DNA of 64,000 nt from Glandiceps talaboti (taxonomy: Eukaryota > Hemichordata > Enteropneusta > Spengelidae): contig NC_135555.1 of the NCBI RefSeq assembly GCF_964340395.1, positions 25,137,725 through 25,201,724 on the forward strand, written 5' to 3'. Both the position numbers and the translations under genes were made by a program. The notes under the pieces are model-generated. The model searched no databases, was not told where the DNA came from, and was given only the letters and a program-made list of their open reading frames with translations. Positions 52,930 to 64,000 of this stretch are shown here, piece after piece; position 1 is the stretch's first letter; every line of letters begins with the position of its first letter.

Positions 52930-55900
52930 CGGTCTCTAAGTAAAAACTACGATGACTTTCAACTTTTATTTGGAAATAGTCTCCAGGCACAGTTTAAAAT
53001 AATTGCTGTGTCTGAGATCTGGAAGGTGGAAAACAAAAGCATTTTTACCCTGCCAAATTATTCTTTTGAAGTAAACTGTCGAGATGTGGGACGTGGGGGA
53101 GGTGTAGGAATGTATGTTCATGACAGCCTTCATTATAATATTCTGAACGATATTGTCATCACAGATGCTGAGTCTCTTTGGATTGAGGTTATTAACAGAA
53201 ATAACAAATTTATCATAGGTACAATATACAGACCTCCAAGTTCAAACTCAGACATATTTATTGATAGCTTGGAGCAAATTTTGTACCATAGAGTACAGGG
53301 TTATGCTGGGTGCTTTCTTGTCGGCGACTTCAACATTGACGTTTCAAAGCCTTGTGAGGCAACAGCTGATAAACTTCTTAGTGTTTTATCATGTTTACAC
53401 TTCGAGCAAACGATAATCACACCTACTAGAATAACTGGTGCAAGTGAGACAACAATCGATCATCTGTACACAAATATGGCTCATTTGAATATTACATCAG
53501 GCACTCTGTTAGCCCATATCTCAGATCATTTGCCAACCTTTGCATTCTTTCACTCAATGACCATGCATTCTGCATCAAAAGCAAATGGACCTTTTAGGAA
53601 TTATTCTAAATTCAAATTAGATTCATTTAGACATGATTTGCAAGATGAAACGTGGCATGAAGTATTGAACTGTAAAGATGTAAATGAAGCAATGACCAAG
53701 TTCACTAACACCTTCTTAAATATTTGTAATACCCATGCGCCACTCAAAAACATAAATAAAGTCAAGAAAGGTGTTAAAAACAAACCCTGGATCACAGCGG
53801 CAATACGGAAATCTATTCGAAAGAAACACAACCTCTTCAAAAAAGTAGTCCGGAGTAAATTCGAAGAAAATATTCTTCAAAAATTCAAAAGATACAGAAA
53901 TGTGTTAACAAACATTTTAAGGAAAGCTAAGAAAAAATACTATTCTGATTTGTTTAATATACATTATAACGACATGAAAGAGACATGGCGAGTGGTAAAT
54001 GATCTGCTGGGTAAAAAGAAAAATAGTAACTCTTCTATTCCTACCAAGATAAAAAGTTTCTGTAATGGAACTTCTGTTATTCATACAGAAATTCCAGATA
54101 TAGTTGATGTTTTCAACAATCACTTTGTTAACATTGGTGAAAAACTTGCTAAGAATATTCAGGCAAATGGAAATGGTTGTTTTCGTGACTTCATGGGTGA
54201 CTATGTACCTCACTGTTTCTTCCTAAAGCCAACTTCAGTTGGGGAAGTAGAAGACATTATTTCAAGCTTAAATGTACACAAAGCATCAGGCTGGGACAAA
54301 ATCGATGCAAAACTGCTAAAGTATGCTATGCCCTATGTTTCAAAACCTTTATGTAACATTGTAAATTTATCTTTCTCAACTGGATGTTTTCCAGACTCCC
54401 TTAAAATTGCGAAGGTTATTCCGCTCTTCAAAAAAGGAGATCCAGAAGAGACGGGAAATTACAGACCAATTTCAATTTTGCCAATCATTAGCAAAGTATT
54501 TGAAAAAATAATGTGTAAACGTGTTGTGAATTTTGTAGAGAAACATGACTTGCTCTTTCAGCACCAGTATGGTTTTCGTGAAAAGTACAGCTGTAAACTT
54601 TCACTTATTAGCCTTGTTCAACACTTATTGGATGAACTAGACAAAGGAAAATCTACAACAGGCATATTTATAGACTTCTCAAAGGCATTTGATACTGTTA
54701 ACCATAACATTTTATTTTCAAAACTTGATCACCAAGGCATTAGAGGGGTGGCATTGGATTGGTTTAAAAGTTATTTGGATTCAAGATGTCAATTTGTATT
54801 GGTAATATAGAATCAATGAAACAAAACATAACTTGTGGTGTTCCTCAAGGGTCTATTTTGGGCCCAATACTTTTCCTCTTTTACATAAATGATTTACCAA
54901 ACTCTTCAGATATTTTCAATTTTAGGCTTTACGCCGATGATTCGAACCTGTTTCATTCACCTGAGAAGTGTTCTTCATCAACAAACACCAGCAATATAAA
55001 CTCAGCCCTTGCAAATGTTACAAACTGGTGTGATGCGAACAAATTAACAGTAAATTCTGCTAAATCACACGCATTACTCATTGGTGGTAGACACAAACCT
55101 CATAATGCACAAGGTTCAGTTCAGTTGAAAGATATGGCTATTAACTTTGTCAGTAATACCTCTTATGTTGGAGTATATTTGGATAGTAAAATGTTATGGA
55201 ATTGCCACATTTTAGAAGTGAAGAAAAAAATGAGTAAGCTAACTGGTATTTTGTACAGACTTCGTTATACAGTTCCTCAGCATATTCTTTTGATGATATA
55301 TAATACACTTGTTCTTCCCCATCTGTCATATGGACTTGAAGTATGGGGCTGTACATATCAGTCTTACCTCAAAGATATACTAATCATCCAAAAGAAAATT
55401 GCTCGCATAATTACCTTCAGTAGTTACAACACCCACTCTCCCCCCTTATTTAAACGCCTCCTAATGCTAGATGTATACAAGCAACGTGATTACCAAATAG
55501 GAATTTTTGTTCACGATGTGATCAATGGCAATGTTCCGCCATACTTCTCAAATTTCTTTTCCAAGATAGGTCATTGTTACGACACCAGGCAACAGAAGCG
55601 AAATGATTTAAGCATCCCAAAATACAACAATAATTACGGTCAATTTAGCACAAAGTTCACTGGGGCCAAAATTTGGAACTCTATCCCTTCCCATATAAGA
55701 GACACTCGAAGTCGGAGTACATTCAAAGCTAATTTCAAAAGCCATCTTCTTAGCCAGTATTAGTTGATGTATACCATTTTGTTCTTTCTTTTAAGATTTG
55801 TCATTGTTTCCGAATTTAGTTAAATACTTCTCCGGATTTGTGTGATATGTATGTTTTTGTTTTGTTTTGTTTTGCTTTGTTGTTGTTGTTTTTTCTCTGA

Positions 55901-55976
55901 GGACAAAACTCGATTAGTTGTTTCGTCAACTATTTTTGCCCTCATTAAAAATAAATAAATAAAAAATAAAAAAAAC
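52930..55976 (+). mobile_element. Jockey/CR1-type LINE, nearly intact, 5'-truncated
   Basis: Frame 1 (53008-54810; homology from about 52938) starts inside the endonuclease: [42 protein letters not shown]. It continues into RT with NYRPISILP and [13 protein letters not shown]. Frame 2 (54786-55763) carries GVPQGSILGP, RLYADDSN (YADD at 54930-54941) and the long C-terminus ending SRSTFKANFKSHLLSQY. A single frameshift near 54795-54803 separates them. The 3' end has a short UTR and an (AAATA)n tail at 55947-55975. The catalytic endonuclease N-terminus and any ORF1 are missing, so it is not autonomous as it stands. Superfamily placement is by motif style only. Confidence 0.9.
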
Positions 55977-56098
55977 ATGAGACAAAACGTTGTAATCTCT
56001 GTTTAACTAAGAAACTATGTATAATCAATGCTGAAAAGAGTATGCTACTGAACAAAAAATCTGAATTAGTCTCAAAATGTCGCCATGAATATAAATCC
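55977..56098 (+). pseudogene. Penelope-like element, GIY-YIG endonuclease, 3' part
   Basis: Starting at about 55984, the frame reads TKRCNLCLTKKLCIIN, then LLNKKSELVSKCRHEYKS. This is the C-terminal continuation of the Penelope-type endonuclease (K-R-C-N-L-C-L-T-E-K block) and picks up where 52929 stopped. It shows that the LINE inserted inside this domain. Confidence 0.8.
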
Positions 56099-56156
56099 CC
56101 CCCCCCCCCAACTATAGAAGTTTAGTCTGACCATCTTGTTATGTAATGTATACACA

Positions 56157-56346
56157 AACATTTAGGTGGACATGTCAGCCTTGACAATCTCAATTTTATC
56201 AGTCACCTGATGATCGCTGGGAAGCCTGAAACTCTGAGTAACGACTCATAACATTTAGGTGGACATGTCAGCCTTGACAATCTCAATTTTATCAGTCACC
56301 TGATGATTGCTGGGAAGCCTGAAACTCTGAGTAACGACTCATAACA
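56157..56346 (+). repeat. 93-bp direct duplication with hammerhead-like core
   Basis: Two copies (56157, 56250) differ at one or a few bases. Each has CTGATGA (56207-56213; 56300-56306), a 14-nt spacer with GC-TGGGAA-GC, then GAAAC (56228-56232; 56321-56325), then TGAGT-AACG-ACTCA, a 5-bp hairpin. The order resembles hammerhead ribozymes known from Penelope terminal repeats, and it lies just after the Penelope endonuclease. Stem II is poorly paired, so activity is doubtful. Confidence 0.6.
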
Positions 56347-56430
56347 TCCTTATTCTTTGGATTCAGGCTATAATGCTCTGCTACTAATATTGCATAGAGC
56401 GTTGTTCTCTACATTGAGACACATATATGA

Positions 56431-56919
<489 letters not shown>

Positions 56920-59900
56920 CTCTCTCAGTGTATACACATCAACTCTGTCTAGTACTTACTAGTATTACCAGTGTATTCACATTAACTGTCTAGTACTTAC
57001 TAGTATTACCAGTGTATACACATTAACTATGTCTAGTATTACCAGTGTATTCACATAGTATTACCGGTGTATACACATTAACTCTGTCTAGTACTTACTA
57101 GTATTACCAGTGTATTCACATTAACTCTGTCTAGTATTACCAGTGTATACACATTAACTTACTAGTATTATCAGTGTATACACATTGACTTACTAGTATT
57201 ATCAGTGTATACACATTAACTTACTAGTATTATCAGTGTATACACATTAACTTACTAGTATTATCAGTGTATACACATTAACTTACTAGTATTATCAGTG
57301 TATACACATTAACTTACTAGTATTATCAGTGTATACACATTAACTTACTAGTATTATCAGTGTATACACATTAACTTACTAGTATTATCAGTGTATACAC
57401 ATTAACTTACTAGTATTACCAGTGTATACACATTAACTTACTAGTATTATCAGTGTATACACATTAACTTACTAGTATTATCAGTGTATACACATTAACT
57501 TACTAGTATTACCAGTGTATACACATTAACTTTGTCTAGTACTTATTAGTATTACCAGTGTATACACATTAACTTACTGGTATTACCAGTGTATTCACAT
57601 TAACTTACTAGTATTATCAGTGTATACACATTAACTTACTAGTATTACCAGTGTATACACATTAACTTACTAGTATTACCAGTGTATACACATTAACTCT
57701 GTCTAGTACTTACTAGTATTACCAGTGTATACACATTAACTTACTGGTATTACCAGTGTATACACATTAACTTACTAGTATTACCAGTGTATACACATTA
57801 ACTTACTGGTATTATCAGTGTATACACATTAACTTACTAGTATTATCAGTGTATACACATTAACTTACTGGTATTATCAGTGTATACACATTAACTTACT
57901 AGTATTACCAGTGTATACACATTAACTTACTAGTATTACCAGTGTATACACATTAACTATGTCTAGTACTTATTAGTATTACCAGTGTATACACATTAAC
58001 CTACTGGTATTACCAGTGTATTCACATTAACCTACTAGTATTACCAGTGTATTCACATTAACCTACTAGTATTACCAGTGTATACACATTAACTTACTAG
58101 TATTACCAGTGTATACACATTAACTTACTGGTATTATCAGTGTATACACATTAACTTACTAGTATTACCAGTGTATACACATTAACTTTGTCTAGTACTT
58201 ACTAGTATTACCAGTGTATTCACATTAACTTACTAGTATTACCAGTGTATACACATTAACTTTGTCTAGTACTTACTAGTATTACCAGTGTATACACATT
58301 AACTGTCTAGTACTTACTAGTATTATCAGTGTATTCACATTAACTTACTAGTATTACCAGTGTATACACATTAACTTACTAGTATTATCAGTGTATACAC
58401 ATTAACTTTGTCTAGTACTTACTAGTATTACCAGTGTATACACATTAACTTACTAGTATTATCAGTGTATACACATTAACTTTGTCTAGTACTTACTAGT
58501 ATTACCAGTGTATACACATTAACTTACTAGTATTACCAGTGTATACACATTAACTCTGTCTAGTACTTACTAGTATTACCAGTGTATACACATTAACTTT
58601 GTCTAGTACTTACTAGTATTACCAGTGTATACACATTAACTGTCTAGTACTTACTAGTATTATCAGTGTATTCACATTAACTTACTAGTATTACCAGTGT
58701 ATACACATTAACTTACTAGTATTATCAGTGTATACACATTAACTTTGTCTAGTACTTACTAGTATTACCAGTGTATACACATTAACTTACTAGTATTACC
58801 AGTGTATACACATTAACTGTCTAGTACTTACTAGTATTATCAGTGTATTCACATTAACTTACTAGTATTACCAGTGTATACACATTAACTTACTAGTATT
58901 ATCAGTGTATACACATTAACTTTGTCTAGTACTTACTAGTATTACCAGTGTATACACATTAACTTACTAGTGTTACCAGTGTATACACATTAACTTACTA
59001 GTATTATCAGTGTATACACATTAACTTACTAGTATTACCAGTGTATACACATTAACTTACTAGTATTACCAGTGTATACACATTAATTTACTAGTATTAC
59101 CAGTGTATTCACATTAACTCTGTCTAGTACTTACTAGTATTACCAGTGTATACACATTAACTTACTAGTATTACCAGTGTATACACATTAACTTACTAGT
59201 ATTACCAGTGTATTCACATTAACTCTGTCTAGTACTTACTAGTATTACCAGTGTATACACATTAACTTACTAGTATTATCAGTGTATACACATTAACTTA
59301 CTAGTATTACCAGTGTATACACATTAACTTACTAGTATTACCAGTGTATACACATTAACTCTGTCTAGTACTTACTAGTATTACCAGTGTATACACATTA
59401 ACTTACTAGTATTACCAGTGTATACACATTAACTTACTAGTATTACCAGTGTATACACATTAACTTACTAGTATTACCAGTGTATACACATTAACTTACT
59501 AGTATTACCAGTGTATACACATTAACTCTGTCTAGTACTTACTAGTATTACCAGTGTATTCACATTAACTCTGTCTAGTACTTACTAGTATTACCAGTGT
59601 ATACACATTAACTTACTAGTATTACCAGTGTATTCACATTAACTCTGTCTAGTACTTACTAGTGTTACCAGTGTATACACATTAACTCTGTCTAGTACTT
59701 ATTAGTGTTACCAGTGTATTCACATTAATTTACTAGTATTACCAGTGTATTCACATTAACTCTGTCTAGTACTTATTAGTATTACCAGTGTATACACATT
59801 AACTTACTAGTATTACCAGTGTATACACATTAACTTACTAGTATTACCAGTGTATTCACATTAACTCTGTCTAGTACTTACTAGTATTACCAGTGTATAC

Positions 59901-62900
59901 ACATTAACTTACTAGTATTACCAGTGTATACACATTAACTTACTAGTATTACCAGTGTATACACATTAACTTACTAGTATTACCAGTGTATACACATTAA
60001 CTTACTAGTATTACCAGTGTATACACATTAATTTACTAGTATTACCAGTGTATACACATTAACTCTGTCTAGTACTTACTAGTATTACCAGTGTATACAC
60101 ATTAACTCTGTCTAGTACTTACTAGTATTACCAGTGTATACACATTAATTTACTAGTATTACCAGTGTATACACATTAACTTACTAGTATTACCAGTGTA
60201 TACACATTAATTTACTAGTATTACCAGTGTATACACATTAACTTACTAGTATTACCAGTGTATACACATTAACTTACTAGTATTACCAGTGTATACACAT
60301 TAACTTACTAGTATTACCAGTGTATACACATTAACTTACTAGTATTACCAGTGTATACACATTAACTTACTAGTATTACCAGTGTATACACATTAACTAT
60401 GTCTAGTACTTATTAGTATTACCAGTGTATACACATTAACCTACTGGTATTACCAGTGTATTCACATTAACCTACTAGTATTACCAGTGTATACACATTA
60501 ACTCTGTCTAGTACTTATTAGTATTACCAGTGTATACACATTAACTTACTAGTATTACCAGTGTATACACATTAACTATGTCTAGTACTTATTAGTATTA
60601 CCAGTGTATACACATTAACTTACTAGTATTACCAGTGTATACACATTAACTTACTAGTATTACCAGTGTATTCACATTAACTCTGTCTAGTACTTACTAG
60701 TATTACCAGTGTATACACATTAACTTACTAGTATTACCAGTGTATACACATTAACTTACTAGTATTACCAGTGTATACACATTAATTTACTAGTATTACC
60801 AGTGTATACACATTAACTTACTAGTATTACCAGTGTATACACATTAACTATGTCTAGTACTTATTAGTATTACCAGTGTATACACATTAACTTACTAGTA
60901 TTACCAGTGTATACACATTAACTTACTAGTATTACCAGTGTATACACATTAATTCTGTCTAGTACTTATTAGTATTACCAGTGTATACACATTAACTTAC
61001 TGGTATTACCAGTGTATTCACATTAACTCTGTCTAGTACTTACTAGTATTACCAGTGTATACACATTAACTTACTAGTATTACCAGTGTATACACATTAA
61101 CTGTGTCTAGTACTTACTAGTATTACCAGTGTATACACATTAACTCTGTCTAGTACTTACTAGTATTACCAGTGTATACACATAGTATTACCGGTGTATA
61201 CACATTAACTCTGTCTAGTACTTACTAGTATTACCAGTGTATACACATTAACTTACTAGTATTACCAGTGTATACACATTAACACTGTCTAGTACTTACT
61301 AGTATTACCAGTGTATTCACATAGTATTACCGGTGTATACACATTAACTCTGTCTAGTACTTACTAGTATTACCAGTGTATTCACATAGTATTACCGGTG
61401 TATACACATTAACTCTGTCTAGTACTTACTAGTATTACCAGTGTATACACATAGTATTACCGGTGTATACACATTAACTCTGTCTAGTACTTACTAGTAT
61501 TACCAGTGTATACACATTAACTCTGTCTAGTACTTACTAGTATTACCAGTGTATACACATTAACTCTGTCTAGTACTTTCTAGTATTACCAGTGTATACA
61601 CATTAACTTACTAGTATTACCAGTGTATACACATTAACTTACTAGTATTACCAGTGTATACACATTAACTTACTAGTATTACCAGTGTATTCACATTAAC
61701 TTACTAGTATTACCAGTGTATACACATTAACTCTGTCTAGTACTTACTAGTATTACCAGTGTATTCACATTAACTCTGTCTAGTACTTACTAGTATTACC
61801 AGTGTATACACATTAACTATGTCTAGTACTTATTAGTATTACCAGTGTATACACATTAACTTACTGGTATTACCAGTGTATTCACATTAACTCTGTCTAG
61901 TACTTACTAGTATTACCAGTGTATACACATTAACTTACTAGTATTACCAGTGTATACACATTAACTCTGTCTAGTACTTACTAGTATTACCAGTGTATTC
62001 ACATTAACTTTGTCTAGTACTTACTAGTATTACCAGTGTATTCACATTAACTTACTAGTATTACCAGTGTATACACATTAACTTACTAGTATTACCAGTG
62101 TATTCACATTAACTTTGTCTAGTACTTACTAGTATTACCAGTGTATTCACATTAACTTACTAGTATTACCAGTGTATACACATTAACTTACTAGTATTAC
62201 CAGTGTATTCACATTAACTTTGTCTAGTACTTACTAGTATTACCAGTATATTCACATTAACTGTCTAGTACTTACTAGTATTACCAGTGTATACACATTG
62301 ACTTACTAGTATTACCAGTGTATACACATTAACTCTGTCTAGTACTTACTAGTATTACCAGTGTATACACATTAACTTACTAGTATTACCAGTGTATACA
62401 CATTAACTTACTAGTATTACCAGTGTATACACATTAACTCTGTCTAGTACTTACTAGTATTACCAGTGTATACACATTAACTCTGTCTAGTACTTACTAG
62501 TATTACCAGTGTATACACATTAACTCTGTCTAGTACTTACTAGTATTACCAGTGTATACACATTAACTCTGTCTAGTACTTACTAGTATTACCAGTGTAT
62601 TCACATTAACTTTGTCTAGTACTTACTAGTATTACCAGTGTATTCACATTAACTTACTAGTATTACCAGTGTATACACATTAACTCTGTCTAGTACTTAC
62701 TAGTATTACCAGTGTATACACATTAACTCTGTCTAGTACTTACTAGTATTACCAGTGTATACACATTAACTTTGTCTAGTACTTACTAGTATTACCAGTG
62801 TATACACATTAACTCTGTCTAGTACTTTCTAGTATTACCAGTGTATACACATTAACTTACTAGTATTACCAGTGTATACACATTAACTCTGTCTAGTACT

Positions 62901-64000
62901 TACTAGTATTACCAGTGTATTCACATTAACTTTGTCTAGTACTTATTAGTATTACCAGTGTATTCACATTAACTTACTAGTATTACCAGTGTATACACAT
63001 TAACTTACTAGTATTACCAGTGTATTCACATTAACTTTGTCTAGTACTTACTAGTATTACCAGTGTATTCACATTAACTTACTAGTATTACCAGTGTATT
63101 CACATTAACTGTCTAGTACTTACTAGTATTACCAGTGTATACACATAGTATTACCAGTGTATACACATTAACTCTGTCTAGTACTTACTAGTATTATCAG
63201 TGTATTCACATTAACTTACTAGTATTTACTAGTATTACCAGTGTATACACATTAACTCTGTCTAGTACTTTCTAGTATTACCAGTGTATACACATTAACT
63301 TACTAGTATTACCAGTGTATTCACATTAACTGTCTAGTACTTACTAGTATTACCAGTGTATACACATAGTATTACCGGTGTATACACATTAACTCTGTCT
63401 AGTACTTACTAGTATTACCAGTGTATACACATAGTATTACCAGTGTATACACATTAACTCTGTCTAGTACTTACTAGTATTACCAGTGTATACACATTAA
63501 CTCTGTCTAGTACTTACTAGTATTACCAGTGTATACACATTAACTCTGTCTAGTACTTTCTAGTATTACCAGTGTATACACATTAACTTACTAGTATTAC
63601 CAGTGTATACACATTAACTCTGTCTAGTACTTACTAGTATTACCAGTGTATTCACATTAACTCTGTCTAGTACTTACTAGTATTACCAGTGTATACACAT
63701 TAACTATGTCTAGTACTTATTAGTATTACCAGTGTATACACATTAACTTACTGGTATTACCAGTGTATTCACATTAACTCTGTCTAGTACTTACTAGTAT
63801 TACCAGTGTATACACATTAACTTACTAGTATTACCAGTGTATACACATTAACTGTGTCTAGTACTTACTAGTATTACCAGTGTATACACATTAACTTACT
63901 AGTATTACCAGTGTATACACATTAACTCTGTCTAGTACTTACTAGTATTACCAGTGTATTCACATTAACTTTGTCTAGTACTTACTAGTATTACCAGTGT
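56920..64000. repeat. Satellite-like 31/43-bp array, 7 kb, runs off the window
   Basis: The basic 31-bp unit is CTTACTAGTATTACCAGTGT then ATACACATTAA. A 43-bp form adds CTGTCTAGTACT. The unit contains two palindromes, TACTAGTA and GTGTATACAC. ATTATCAG variants dominate 57150-57520, and ATTACCAG later. TTCACA/TACACA alternation and rare CATAGTATTACCGG junctions (56990-57080, 61180-61470, 63140-63440) mark higher-order blocks. No coding capacity. Confidence 0.96.

Overview
The window is animal nuclear DNA, AT-rich and full of repeats. It has GT-AG introns, LINE and Penelope-type retrotransposons, and DNA-transposon remnants. The repeat style (minisatellites, GTCT/GTCC-bearing interspersed elements, frequent TACATGTA) suggests a marine invertebrate, but I cannot fix the phylum from the sequence.

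The window holds one host gene. It is RECQL4 on the + strand, from the ATG at 4195 to the TAG at 51855-51857, in 17 coding exons whose phases all join without a break. The 4638-nt reading frame predicts 1545 residues. In order these are an Sld2/Drc1-like replication-initiation N-terminus, a long polar linker, a CCHC zinc knuckle, a complete RecQ-type helicase core (Walker A, DEAH, GLTATAT, GRAGRD), the RECQL4-type zinc-binding region, and the conserved RECQL4 C-terminus. The coding exons total 4.6 kb, so about 43 kb of the gene is intron.

Almost every intron longer than 1.5 kb carries its own minisatellite family, with units from 23 to 60 bp and families unrelated to each other. With the arrays outside the gene, the listed tandem repeats add up to roughly 25 kb, about 39% of the window. 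Two arrays touch splice sites. Exon 14's 5' splice site is the first unit of a 32-bp array of about 36 copies. The exon 8/intron 8 junction is duplicated once with a 53-bp period.

Upstream of the gene (1-4194) are a 28-bp-type minisatellite, a LINE reverse-transcriptase remnant, a 71-bp minisatellite made of a piece of that LINE, and a 1251-bp Harbinger-like DNA element inserted into that array with a TAA target duplication. Intron 16 (9.2 kb) is a repeat graveyard: hairpin-headed GTCY elements, a LINE fragment interrupted by a long-TIR MITE, an antisense L1/Tx1-like 3' end, and two related minisatellites.

Downstream of the gene (51858-64000), a nearly intact Jockey/CR1-type LINE sits inside the GIY-YIG endonuclease of a Penelope-like element. 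It is followed by a 93-bp direct duplication with a hammerhead-like core. The last 7 kb is one 31/43-bp satellite-like array running off the end of the window. I saw no tRNA, rRNA or CRISPR array, and no second host gene.
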